Positions 16,986 through 25,525 of a DNA stretch of 33,633 nucleotides are shown one piece after another. The position numbers and the translations under genes are program-made. Every line of letters begins with the position of its first letter. Position 1 is the first letter of the stretch. The stretch spans positions 1 through 33,633 of the forward strand of contig WRKZ01000016.1 in assembly GCA_009777835.1 (NCBI GenBank). The letters are read 5' to 3'. The notes beneath the pieces were generated by a model that did no database searches, was not told the DNA's origin, and saw nothing but the letters and a program-made list of their open reading frames with translations. The DNA is from Oscillospiraceae bacterium (GTDB taxonomy: Bacteria; Bacillota; Clostridia; Oscillospirales; Ruminococcaceae).

Positions 16986-18803
16986 ATGGCATTACCGGAA
17001 GATTTTCTTGAGCGTCTCCGTCAGTCTAATGACATTGTTGCGGCGTTCAGCGGGCATGTTCAGCTAAAAAGGGCGGGTCGTGATTACGTGTGTCTTTGCC
17101 CGTTTCATTCCGAGAAGTCGGCTTCTTGTCATATCTACGTTGACTCGCAGAGTTTCTATTGTTTCGGATGCGGGGCGGGCGGAAGCGTGATTACCTTCAC
17201 CCAGTTGATTGAAAATCTTGATTATATGAGTGCGGTTCGTCAGATTGCCGAACGTTCCGGGATTGCCATGCCGGATGATTCCGGCGGGAAGGCAGAGTTG
17301 GATAAGCGCAAACGCATTTTCGAGATGAATAAGGCGGCGGCGAAGTTCTTTGTTGATTGCTTGAAGTATAATTCGGGCGAAAACAACGGAATAAGTCACG
17401 GACTTCAATTTTTGCGGGGACGGGGTTTGAGTGATAACACGATTCGTAAATACGGACTGGGGTTCGCACCGAACTCGTGGAATATGCTTAAATTTCATCT
17501 GAACGGATTAGGTTATTCCGATAACGAACTGGTCGAGGCGGCTCTCCTGCGTCGAAGCGAACAGGGGAAAGTGTATGACTTTTTTCGGAATAGGGTGATG
17601 TTCCCGGTGATTGACAGGTCGGGGAATGTGATTGCTTTCTCGGGCAGGAAAGTCGATGACAGCGATGAGTATGGCGGAAAGTACGTGAACTCTTCCGAGA
17701 CGGCGGTCTATAAAAAAGGGGAGACTGTTTTCTCGCTTAACTTTGCGAAAAATTCCAAGCTGAAGTACATGATTCTCTGTGAGGGGAATATAGATGCGGT
17801 AATGCTTAATCAAGCCGGGTTCGATAACGCGGTGGCGATTCTGGGGACGGCTTTGACTCATGCTCAAGCGCGATTGTTGAGATTCTACTGCGCTGAAGTG
17901 ATACTAGCTTATGATTCTGATGCGGCGGGTGAGAAAGCCACGGTGAAAACGGGAAACATCTTCAACAAAGAGGGATTGTCGGTTCGCATACTCGAAATAG
18001 ACGGCAACGATGCAAAAGACCCGGATGAATACATAAAGAAATTCGGTGCGGATAGTTTTGCGCAGTTGGTGGAGAAAGCGGTTTCGTGGATTGAGTTCGA
18101 GTTGAAGCGGCGAAAAAAACCGCTCGATATGGATTCACAGCAGGGGCGTTCGGAATATCTGAAGAAAGCGGTTGATTTTTTGAGCGAAGTCGATAACGAT
18201 TTGGACAGGTTGGTACACGTTTCGACGGTAGCGGACGAGTGCGGAGTTACCAAAAGCGGGGTTGAAGATGCAATCGAAAAGAAACGTCGTTCACGCAGGT
18301 ATTCGCAGGCGAAGGAAGAAAAGAGGGAGCTGTTGCGAACGTATGTTCCGGCAAAGCAGGGCAGTTTCGGTGATGGGGTTAAGGCGGGAGTTAACGTGTT
18401 GAGCCCGCTTGAAAAGGCAGAATCCGGGGTTATAGCGTTTCTGTTTCATTCTCCGGACAAGCTTCCGTTAATCCTGCGGAGTTTAACGCCGGAGGATTTT
18501 CCGGGCGATTTTAATCGAAAGTTGTTCGAAACGCTCATATTAAGGCTTAACAAAAGGCAATTGATTGATATAACGTCGCTCGGCGGCGAATTTTCACCGC
18601 AAGAAATGGGCAGAATAAAAAGAATCGAAATGGAAAATGCTGTATTACCATTTACCGACCTTCGGTTGAATGAGTATATATCCGTTTTGCTCGAGCATAG
18701 AAATTCGGTGGACAAAAAGTCCCCCGCCGATATGAGCAATGAGGAGTTGTTGGAATATACTAGAGAAATACGGAATAAAAAAGCGGCGATTAGCAGTGTT
18801 TAA
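16986..18803 (+). CDS. dnaG: DNA primase
   Basis: DnaG makes RNA primers at the replication fork. The CHC2 zinc site is Cys38-Pro-Phe-His41 with Cys59-Phe-Gly-Cys62. The Toprim core has the glutamate in [11 protein letters not shown] and the acidic pair in [12 protein letters not shown]; the usual EGYMD is EGNID here. Upstream, [15 protein letters not shown] and [21 protein letters not shown] are family blocks. The C-terminal part (from about residue 470, [16 protein letters not shown]) is the helicase-binding domain. The 605-residue length is normal. It is followed by rpoD in the classical macromolecular-synthesis order. Confidence 0.96.
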   Translation: MALPEDFLERLRQSNDIVAAFSGHVQLKRAGRDYVCLCPFHSEKSASCHIYVDSQSFYCFGCGAGGSVITFTQLIENLDYMSAVRQIAERSGIAMPDDSGGKAELDKRKRIFEMNKAAAKFFVDCLKYNSGENNGISHGLQFLRGRGLSDNTIRKYGLGFAPNSWNMLKFHLNGLGYSDNELVEAALLRRSEQGKVYDFFRNRVMFPVIDRSGNVIAFSGRKVDDSDEYGGKYVNSSETAVYKKGETVFSLNFAKNSKLKYMILCEGNIDAVMLNQAGFDNAVAILGTALTHAQARLLRFYCAEVILAYDSDAAGEKATVKTGNIFNKEGLSVRILEIDGNDAKDPDEYIKKFGADSFAQLVEKAVSWIEFELKRRKKPLDMDSQQGRSEYLKKAVDFLSEVDNDLDRLVHVSTVADECGVTKSGVEDAIEKKRRSRRYSQAKEEKRELLRTYVPAKQGSFGDGVKAGVNVLSPLEKAESGVIAFLFHSPDKLPLILRSLTPEDFPGDFNRKLFETLILRLNKRQLIDITSLGGEFSPQEMGRIKRIEMENAVLPFTDLRLNEYISVLLEHRNSVDKKSPADMSNEELLEYTREIRNKKAAISSV

Positions 18804-18823
18804 ATTATGAAAGGGTGTTTCAC

Positions 18824-19912
18824 ATGAACGAGACTACGAAAGGCGTACTTAAAGATTTGCTTGCCCAGGGGAAGAACACGGGAAAGCTTTCCACAAAGGA
18901 GATTACCGATTTCTTGGAGGACTCGGAATTTAATGTGGAGCAGATTGACAAATTATATGAAGATTTCGAGAACCTGAACATAGAAATCGTTGACGATTAC
19001 GCTACCGACAGTGAGTTGGATTCGGCTTTGGATTTTTCCACCGAAGAAGACCTCGACATGGCGTTATCGACCGAGGGTATTTCTATCGATGACCCGGTTA
19101 AAATTTATCTCAAGGAAATCGGGCGGGTGCCGTTGCTTACCGCAGAAGAAGAGATTGAGTTGGCACATCGTATGGTTCAAGGGGATACCTATGCCCGCCG
19201 CCGACTTTCGGAGGCGAATTTGCGGTTGGTGGTCAGCGTTGCGAAAAAGTACGTCGGACGGGGAATGCAGTTCCTGGATTTGATTCAAGAGGGAAATTTG
19301 GGGTTAATCAAAGCAGTTGAGAAGTTTGATTATACTAAAGGGTTTAAGTTTTCGACGTATGCAACCTGGTGGATTCGTCAAGCTATAACTCGCGCGATTG
19401 CCGACCAGGCACGGACGATTCGGATTCCTGTTCATATGGTGGAAACGATTACTAAAGTGAAGAAAGCTTCTTCACAGTTGCTCCATAAAACAGGGGTTGA
19501 GCCTACCCCCGAAGATATAGCGAAACTGTTGAATATGTCGGTTGACAGGGTTCGTGAGATTATTCGGATTGCACAAGACCCGGTATCACTCGAAACGCCA
19601 ATCGGTGAGGAAGAGGATTCGCATTTGGGCGATTTCATTCCGGACGATGATGTGCCTGCTCCTGCGGAAGCGGCTTCGCATACTATGCTGAAAGAACAGC
19701 TTTCGGATGTACTGGGAACCCTCACCGACAGGGAAGAGCGGGTTTTGCGGTTAAGGTTCGGGTTGGTTGACGGGCGAATGAGAACCCTCGAAGAAGTCGG
19801 CAAAGAATTTCAAGTAACTCGAGAGCGGATTCGCCAGATTGAAGCGAAAGCGTTACGGAAACTCCGGCATCCCAGCAGAAGTAAACGGTTGCGGGATTTC
19901 CTTGATACTTGA
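18824..19912 (+). CDS. rpoD: Primary RNA polymerase sigma factor (sigma-A)
   Basis: The housekeeping sigma factor, 362 residues. It has an acidic region 1.1 and region 1.2 ([21 protein letters not shown], near residue 90, read as [14 protein letters not shown]). Region 2 contains [34 protein letters not shown] and the -10-binding [18 protein letters not shown]. Region 4 has the helix-turn-helix [20 protein letters not shown], which recognises -35 TTGACA. ATG 18824 follows AAAGGG with an 8-base gap; a GTG at 18815 is a less likely start. It follows dnaG by 20 bases. Confidence 0.97.
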   Translation: MNETTKGVLKDLLAQGKNTGKLSTKEITDFLEDSEFNVEQIDKLYEDFENLNIEIVDDYATDSELDSALDFSTEEDLDMALSTEGISIDDPVKIYLKEIGRVPLLTAEEEIELAHRMVQGDTYARRRLSEANLRLVVSVAKKYVGRGMQFLDLIQEGNLGLIKAVEKFDYTKGFKFSTYATWWIRQAITRAIADQARTIRIPVHMVETITKVKKASSQLLHKTGVEPTPEDIAKLLNMSVDRVREIIRIAQDPVSLETPIGEEEDSHLGDFIPDDDVPAPAEAASHTMLKEQLSDVLGTLTDREERVLRLRFGLVDGRMRTLEEVGKEFQVTRERIRQIEAKALRKLRHPSRSKRLRDFLDT

Positions 19913-19927
19913 GGGGGAGGTTGATGT

Positions 19928-20581
19928 ATGTTCAATGATTTACAGCAAAAGGGAGTCAAAGAAGCAAAAAAACGTTCGATTTGCGGGTTAATCTCTGCCT
20001 CCTTGTTTATCGCACTCTTTTATTTAAACGTGTTCGGTCTGGAGGAAAATGTGCTTAAGCAGTTTCAGCCGTTTGCGTTGATTGGGTGTACGTTAATCGC
20101 GGTTGCTTCTGCTATAAACTGGTATCGTGCAAGCAACGGGTCTTTGCAGAAATGCGTGGAGAAATACGCGAAGAATAATTCCCGCAACTATAATGATATG
20201 CTGGCGGATTTAGAGCGGGTGTGGAGTGAGGGCTGCGATTTCGGGGCGGGACGGATGAATACGGAATACATTATTATAGTGCAGGGCTTTGGCTGCAAAA
20301 TCATTCCGCTGAAAGATGCGGCTTGGGCATATAAAGCTGAATCACACGGTCGAGGAGAGGGCATAGCCCTGACAATACTCTACAAAGGCGGCGAAGTAAA
20401 AATATCACCGTTCGGCATTAAAGGTGCTGCGGTCGATGCGGTTTTATCGTACATTAAGGTGAATATTCGCGACATTGCGTTGGGCAACAACAAAGAAGCG
20501 AATAAATTGTTTTTCGCAAAGGATTGGCAGGGATTAGCGGAGTATGCACATTCACAGCGAGTGATTGAAAGTAAGGTGTAA
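19928..20581 (+). CDS. Membrane protein of unknown function
   Basis: This 217-residue protein has two hydrophobic segments near the N-terminus (GLISASLFIALFYLNVFG, about residues 20-37, and FALIGCTLIAVASAINWY, about 49-66). A soluble domain of about 140 residues follows, probably cytoplasmic, containing an alternating-strand region (YIIIVQGFGCKIIPLKDAAWAY). I recognise no family. A strong GGGGGAGG site precedes the ATG, 15 bases after the rpoD stop, so it is probably co-transcribed with rpoD. Confidence 0.75.
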   Translation: MFNDLQQKGVKEAKKRSICGLISASLFIALFYLNVFGLEENVLKQFQPFALIGCTLIAVASAINWYRASNGSLQKCVEKYAKNNSRNYNDMLADLERVWSEGCDFGAGRMNTEYIIIVQGFGCKIIPLKDAAWAYKAESHGRGEGIALTILYKGGEVKISPFGIKGAAVDAVLSYIKVNIRDIALGNNKEANKLFFAKDWQGLAEYAHSQRVIESKV

Positions 20582-20660
20582 TATCCCGGGGTGCAGGGTT
20601 TGCCTGCATGTTACTTTAACATTGCTCCTTAATACGAACCAAATCAAGAATAAGGCGGGC

Positions 20661-22574
20661 ATGAAAATGCAAAAAACAGAAAATCTTAAACCGCAGGGCG
20701 ACGTAGTTTTCGCTTTGGATATAGGTACACGAACTGTCGTCGGTATAGTCGGCGAACAGGTTGAGAACGAGTCGGGCGTGGGTATGTTCAATATGCTTGA
20801 TTACGTTGTCGAACCGCACCCGAAACGTGCGATGATTGACGGTCAAATAGAGGATATACGGCAAGTCGCGAAAATCACCGCTAAAGTCAAAGAACAGTTG
20901 AGCGAGAGATGCGGAATTAAACTCGAAAAAGTCTCCATCGCGGCGGCAGGTCGCGCGCTTAAGACGAGACGAATTTCGATGGAGTTCAACGTTTCGGATT
21001 ACGCTGTCGGGAACAGTTACGACGGCGGGAACGGAATCACTGCCGAAATCATACGTTCAATGGAAATTGAGGCCATTCAAAAAGCTGCGAGGGAATTAGC
21101 CGAAGAAAGGGGGGTGACTACCCCTTATTATTGCGTTGGTTACTCCATTGTCGGGTATTCATTGGACGGATATAAAATGCTGAGTCTCGAATCTCATAAA
21201 GGGGAGAAGGCAACGGTTGAGTTGATTGCGACCTTTTTGCCGAATGTGGTGGTTGAGGGATTGTATTCGGTGGTGGAGCAGTGTTCGCTCAATGTGGCAA
21301 GTCTCACGTTGGAGCCGATAGCTGCCATGAACGCAATTATTCCGCAAGAAATCCGATTGATTAACATCGCGCTTGTGGATATAGGCGCGGGAACCTCCGA
21401 CATTGCGATTTCCAAAGATGGGAGTATAGTCGCTTACGCTATGGCTACCACGGCAGGGGATGAAATCACCGAGGAAATCATTAAGACTTATTTCGTTGAC
21501 TTCGATACGGCGGAATCAATCAAGCAAAGTTGCTGTAACGGCGATGATTATACTTACAGAGATATTTTCGGAATTGAACGGCAGATTACGGTGGAAGACT
21601 TCGCCGAGAAGATTTCGCTTAGTGTTGAGTCTCTTGCCGAGACAATCTGTGAGAATATTCTTGATGCTAACGGTGGGCCGCCTGCCGCCGTGTTCTTGAT
21701 TGGCGGGGGGAGTCTGGTGAAGGGTCTTCCGCAGGCGGTTGCGAAGAAGTTGGGGCTTCCGCTTGAGCGGGTGGCATTGGGTTCTAACGAGAACTTGAAG
21801 GGAATCGACACCGGCGGTAATGTCATGGGGGCGGAATTTGTTACGCCTTTGGGAATCGCCGTTACCGGGATTATGAATAAAGGGTATGACTTTTCGGTCA
21901 TTACGCTAAATGATAAAGCTATACGAATCTTCGATACCAATAAAATCACCGTGTTTGAGTTGCTGACGATGTCGGGTTATAAGTCGGGTGAGATTCTGGG
22001 ACGTTCGGGTCACAGTCTTACGTATTCGGTCAATGGGGTGCGCAAGACCGTCCGCGGCGGCGGGTTTGAACCGTCGCAGATTATGATAGGGACACCGCCG
22101 CGACCGATTTCACTGAACGAGAAAGTTACCGGCGGGGATAAAGTTGTCTTTGTTCCGGCGGTGAGCGGCGAGAATGCTCAATTGACCCTGAAAGAGGCGA
22201 TTTTCCCGGGGGATGAGGCTGTTTCAGACGAATTGTGCGTGACGGTTAACGGCGAGAAGAAAGTCTGGGAGTATCGTATACAGAACCTTGATAAAATCGA
22301 AACGTATCTTGCAGAAAGTCTTTTCCCGTCGGATTTCGATGTGGCTGAAGCAGGGGAGAGTGTTCCGGATATAAGCGTGTTTCTTAATGGTGAAGTTGTG
22401 ACCCTTAATCGTAACGATGACGGAATGGCCCATACGTTTTTGGAATTGCTCAATCATGTGGATATGGATTTTGAAAATCCGAAGGGTGAGTACACTATGC
22501 TTCTAAATAACGCCCCCGCCAGTTTCAACGATGAGTTGAAAGACGGGGACGAGGCGGTATTAAAGTGGAAATAG
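20661..22574 (+). CDS. FtsA-like actin-family ATPase with a long C-terminal extension
   Basis: The core (about residues 1-400) is an FtsA/PilM-type actin fold. Phosphate 1 is VVFALDIGTRTVVGIVGE, phosphate 2 is LVDIGAGTSDIAIS (from residue 238), and the adenosine motif is FLIGGGSLVKGLP (about 345-358). An SHS2-like insert follows phosphate 1 (KVSIAAAGRALKTRRI). FtsA is about 420 residues. This protein has about 230 more, including VRKTVRGGGFEPSQIMIG and NGEKKVWEYRIQNLDKIE, which look like beta-rich small domains. No ftsZ or ftsA-type neighbour is present, so a cell-division role is not shown. The ATG at 20661 follows AAGGCGGG; 20667 is an alternative. The product is 637 residues. Confidence 0.75.
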   Translation: MKMQKTENLKPQGDVVFALDIGTRTVVGIVGEQVENESGVGMFNMLDYVVEPHPKRAMIDGQIEDIRQVAKITAKVKEQLSERCGIKLEKVSIAAAGRALKTRRISMEFNVSDYAVGNSYDGGNGITAEIIRSMEIEAIQKAARELAEERGVTTPYYCVGYSIVGYSLDGYKMLSLESHKGEKATVELIATFLPNVVVEGLYSVVEQCSLNVASLTLEPIAAMNAIIPQEIRLINIALVDIGAGTSDIAISKDGSIVAYAMATTAGDEITEEIIKTYFVDFDTAESIKQSCCNGDDYTYRDIFGIERQITVEDFAEKISLSVESLAETICENILDANGGPPAAVFLIGGGSLVKGLPQAVAKKLGLPLERVALGSNENLKGIDTGGNVMGAEFVTPLGIAVTGIMNKGYDFSVITLNDKAIRIFDTNKITVFELLTMSGYKSGEILGRSGHSLTYSVNGVRKTVRGGGFEPSQIMIGTPPRPISLNEKVTGGDKVVFVPAVSGENAQLTLKEAIFPGDEAVSDELCVTVNGEKKVWEYRIQNLDKIETYLAESLFPSDFDVAEAGESVPDISVFLNGEVVTLNRNDDGMAHTFLELLNHVDMDFENPKGEYTMLLNNAPASFNDELKDGDEAVLKWK

Positions 22575-22578
22575 CAGT

Positions 22579-23799
22579 TTAAAGCGGGAGTAGCAGTTTT
22601 TTGAGACGTTCCATAGCTTCTCTCGTGTTTTCGTGGGTGTTGAATGAGGTCAGTCTGAATCGGTTGATGCCGTTTTGTCCGAACCCTGCACCCGGCGTTC
22701 CTACGACGTTGGCTTTGCTCAACATAAGGTCGAAAAATTCCCATGAGTCCATGCCATTCGGGCATTTGAACCAAACGTAGGGTGAATTGTTCCCCCCGGT
22801 GAAGTCAATGCCGAGTTGGGTGAGGGTCTCCTGCATGATTTCTGCGTTCTTGCGGTAATAGTCGAGGGTTTCACGGGTTTGAGTTTGACCTTCCGGGGTG
22901 AACACAGCTTCGGCGGCACGTTGAACCGGATATGAGACCCCATTGAATTTGCTCCCTTGTCTTCTTGACCATAAATCGAACAGTGAAGTCTCACCGTCGG
23001 GGGATTCAAGCGTGAGTTCTTTCGGGACGACGGTATAGCCGCAACGGGTTCCGGTGAATCCGGCGGTTTTAGAGAGCGAAGCGATTTCAATCGCGACTTT
23101 GCGTGCGCCTTCCACCGTGAAGATACTGCGGGGTTTGTCGGATTCGGTGATGAAGGCTTCATATGCGGCATCGTAGATAATTATTGATTTGTTTGCGGCG
23201 GCATAATCCACCCAGCTTTTGAGTTGCTCGCGGGTGTATGCCGAACCGGTAGGATTATTGGGGGAACATAAGTAGATTATATCGGGGGTTTGCGAACCCT
23301 TGAAGTTTTCCGGCATTGCGGCGAATCCGTTACTCTCGTCGGAAGAGGCATAGACAACCGTCTTTCCGCCCATAATACTTGAGTCTACATAGACGGGGTA
23401 GGCAGGGTCGGTAACGAGTACGACCGAATCGTCTGCGAAAATGTCGCCGATGTTCCCGGAGTCGGACTTTGCCCCGTCACTTACAAAGATTTCATCAGCG
23501 GGAACTTCTGCGCCGAAATCCTTGTAATAGCCGGAAATTGCTTCACGCAGAAAGTCGTACCCTCTGCCGGAGTCTTCGTAGCCGCGAAAAGTTTCTTTTA
23601 CCGCTAATTCGTCGAAGGCTTTTTTTCCCGCTTCTACAACGGCAGGGACAAGCGGACGAGTAACGTCGCCTATTCCCATGCGAATTAAGTTTTTGGCGGC
23701 ATCGGGATTTGCCTTCGTGAAATCGGTGATTCTTTTACTGATTTCGATGAAAAGATAGTTTTTCTTCAGTTTGGTGAAATTGGGGTTCATTTTAGCCAT
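22579..23799 (-). CDS. dapL: LL-diaminopimelate aminotransferase
   Basis: DapL converts tetrahydrodipicolinate to LL-diaminopimelate in one step, using glutamate and pyridoxal phosphate, for lysine and peptidoglycan. The signatures are clear: NLIRMGIGDVTRPLVPAV, ETFRGYEDSGRGYDFLREAI, DEIFVSDGAKSDSGN, TDPAYPVYVDSS and SPNNPTGSAY. The PLP lysine lies in SLSKTAGFTGTRCGYTVVPK. ATG at 23799 (reading leftward) is preceded by AAGGAGAG; an ATG 21 bases upstream is less likely. The gene is convergent with the FtsA-like gene, with only four bases between the stop codons and no visible terminator. Confidence 0.96.
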   Translation of the reverse strand: MAKMNPNFTKLKKNYLFIEISKRITDFTKANPDAAKNLIRMGIGDVTRPLVPAVVEAGKKAFDELAVKETFRGYEDSGRGYDFLREAISGYYKDFGAEVPADEIFVSDGAKSDSGNIGDIFADDSVVLVTDPAYPVYVDSSIMGGKTVVYASSDESNGFAAMPENFKGSQTPDIIYLCSPNNPTGSAYTREQLKSWVDYAAANKSIIIYDAAYEAFITESDKPRSIFTVEGARKVAIEIASLSKTAGFTGTRCGYTVVPKELTLESPDGETSLFDLWSRRQGSKFNGVSYPVQRAAEAVFTPEGQTQTRETLDYYRKNAEIMQETLTQLGIDFTGGNNSPYVWFKCPNGMDSWEFFDLMLSKANVVGTPGAGFGQNGINRFRLTSFNTHENTREAMERLKKLLLPL

Positions 23800-23853
23800 A
23801 GCTGCTCTCCTTACATACATTTTTATAATTAGTCTAACGAATAATAAATCACA

Positions 23854-23873
23854 ACAAATGTCTTGACATTTGT
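23854..23873. promoter_or_regulatory. 20-bp palindrome upstream of dapL, possible operator
   Basis: ACAAATGTC / GACATTTGT are perfect 9-base arms around a TT centre. The site lies 55 bases before the dapL start, where an upstream operator or activator site would be, and about 95 bases before the GH26-like gene. The regulator is unknown. Confidence 0.4.
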
Positions 23874-23885
23874 CGGTTTAATTCG

Positions 23886-23912
23886 CCGACTGCGTCGGTT
23901 GCCCCAAGGGGC
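23886..23912. repeat. Two adjacent small GC-rich hairpins between divergent genes
   Basis: CCGAC-TGC-GTCGG (23886-23898) is followed by GCCCC-AA-GGGGC (23901-23912). A GTCGG at 23872-23876 could also pair with the CCGAC. These sit in the 169-base gap between the dapL and GH26-like starts and are more GC-rich than the surrounding spacer. No clear -35/-10 pair was found for either gene; a TATCAT at about 23943-23948 may be the -10 of the + strand gene. Confidence 0.4.
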
Positions 23913-23968
23913 GGGGTATTCTTACTCTTCCAATAAACAGTATATCATATAAGGGGTGTTGTTGTAAA

Positions 23969-25387
23969 GTGAAAAATAAATTTATATTTGTATTTTTGAT
24001 TTCGTTTGTTTTATCGGCACTGACGGCTTGTTCCGACATTGAATACCCGCCTGCTCCCGTGTTCCCGTTGTCAACCTCCGAAGGGGTCTCTTTTCATGAA
24101 GATGACCCCTCAAGAGATAAGGCGATTCCCGATAAATATACCGCGAAAAAATTCGATTTAACGGTAAAGCCATTTCTGTTTGAACGTGAGACAACGTTCA
24201 GCAGCGGTGAGTTGACGCTTTCGGTGGATTTTAATTCCTCACAGCATTACAGAATTGAAATAATAACCGATAATGCCCCTGTTTCGGGGGTTGCGGTTAT
24301 TTCGTTGTCTTCCGGCGGGGAGACTTTCGGGGCATTTTATGTGAGTTCAAGCGAGAATCAGGATGAAAATCCTGATATTCAGCCCGAGTATTTCATGTAT
24401 CCGATTTATTTTCCCGAGGGAAGAGCAGAGTTGACTTTCACTTTTTTACGCGGGAGCGTGACGGTTGAGCGTATTGTAATTACCGAGGATTCGCCGATTC
24501 CTTCGGTGAGGTTTACGGAGCCGGTACAGAGGCAAAATCACGGTGCGCCGAGCAGTGAGGCGGGAATGGTGTTCGCTTATTTACGCTCACAGTTCGGGGA
24601 TAAAGTGATTTCGGCGCAGCATTGCACCGCCGGAACGAATGCCGAGATTGAAGCTGTTTTTGCGGCATCAGGTCGTGAACCCGCAGTGCGATTCAGTGAT
24701 TTACCGTGGAATCCCGATAACCCCGACGATTTTGATTTGTTGGAGCGTGAAATCGAACTGGCGGAAGGTTGGTGGAGCAGCGGGGGAATCGTGGGATTCG
24801 CATGGACACCTGAATATTACGACAGCGATGAAGACTTCATCGAAAAAGCGGACTTTGCGGCGGGCGCACTCGAACGACTTCTGATGGCGGACGTACCCGT
24901 GTTGTTCAATCCGTTGCCCGACGGGGGGAGTCGGTTACATCGTTACGGAGAAACGGAGGAAGAGTATGTCCGATTGTGGAATCTGTTGTATGACAGGCTG
25001 GTGAATTATCACGGGCTGAACAACCTGATTTGGATTTGGAGCGGCGGGAGCTATACGTATTTCCCCGGAAGCCATCGGGTTGATATAATCGGTGAAAGTG
25101 TGTTCAGTCAAGGAGAGATTGGTTCGCAGGCGGTTAGGTTGGCATATTCCGGCGATTACAACAATGACGGTGTTTCGAAAACCGCTGCGGTTATTGCCGC
25201 TTCGGGTTTGCCTTCGCCGGATTTCTTCGGCAGAGATAAATCCATGTGGCTGATGTGGACGTTGTATAAAGGGGATTTCGTGATTGATTCTTCGGGGAGA
25301 GTCCGCGATGAGATGAAAGAACCGCTTGAACGTTTCTATAATCATGAGTTGGTGGTCTCAAGGGACGAGCTACCTGATTTCGTATAA
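23969..25387 (+). CDS. GH26-like lipoprotein, apparently without catalytic glutamates
   Basis: The signal peptide ends in a lipobox (LTAC, Cys21), so the 472-residue protein should be anchored outside the membrane. Residues 60-175 look like a beta-sandwich carbohydrate-binding module. Residues 195-465 follow the glycoside hydrolase 26 (mannanase) pattern: VISAQHCTAG, SSGGIVGFAWTPEYYDS, VPVLFNPLPDGG, LWNLLYDRLVNYHGLNNLIW and DKSMWLMWTLYKGDF. The acid/base pair His-Glu of PLHE is PLPD (Pro317-Asp318). The nucleophile block ALSExG aligns with VIAASG (Ala411). Hydrolysis therefore seems lost and a sugar-binding role more likely, if this alignment by eye is right. GTG start; GGGG 12 bases upstream is a poor site. 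Confidence 0.78.
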   Translation: MKNKFIFVFLISFVLSALTACSDIEYPPAPVFPLSTSEGVSFHEDDPSRDKAIPDKYTAKKFDLTVKPFLFERETTFSSGELTLSVDFNSSQHYRIEIITDNAPVSGVAVISLSSGGETFGAFYVSSSENQDENPDIQPEYFMYPIYFPEGRAELTFTFLRGSVTVERIVITEDSPIPSVRFTEPVQRQNHGAPSSEAGMVFAYLRSQFGDKVISAQHCTAGTNAEIEAVFAASGREPAVRFSDLPWNPDNPDDFDLLEREIELAEGWWSSGGIVGFAWTPEYYDSDEDFIEKADFAAGALERLLMADVPVLFNPLPDGGSRLHRYGETEEEYVRLWNLLYDRLVNYHGLNNLIWIWSGGSYTYFPGSHRVDIIGESVFSQGEIGSQAVRLAYSGDYNNDGVSKTAAVIAASGLPSPDFFGRDKSMWLMWTLYKGDFVIDSSGRVRDEMKEPLERFYNHELVVSRDELPDFV

Positions 25388-25388
25388 T

Positions 25389-25411
25389 TTTTTGTGCAAA
25401 TTGCACAAAAA
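25389..25411. promoter_or_regulatory. 23-bp perfect palindrome before the pilus promoter
   Basis: TTTTTGTGCAA and TTGCACAAAAA (11-base arms) flank a single A. It starts two bases after the GH26-like stop and ends 30 bases before the -35 box of the pilus operon. There is no T tail after the downstream arm, so an operator is more likely than a terminator, although its A/T flanks could help termination. Confidence 0.5.
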
Positions 25412-25441
25412 TCGGGGCGAAAATTTGTTAGTATTTTTCAA

Positions 25442-25470
25442 TTGTAAAAACGAAGATAATGTGGTATAAT
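25442..25470 (+). promoter_or_regulatory. Promoter of the type IV pilus operon
   Basis: The -35 box TTGTAA (25442-25447), a 17-base spacer and a perfect TATAAT (25465-25470) preceded by TGG (extended -10) are visible. The ATG at 25469 is part of this -10 box, so it is not the pilC start. Transcription should begin near 25477. Confidence 0.75.
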
Positions 25471-25525
25471 GAATTCGGAAGCAAAACCGCAAATAAATTT
25501 GATGATAGGATTGGGGGGCGCGTTT

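Noticed and set aside
22719-23171. Open frames overlapping dapL on the same strand
   Set aside because: They are shadows of the dapL gene in another frame and show no known motif.
23863-23868. TTGACA on the + strand as -35 box for the GH26-like gene
   Set aside because: There is no -10 at a 16-18 base spacing, and the hexamer is part of the palindrome 23854-23873.
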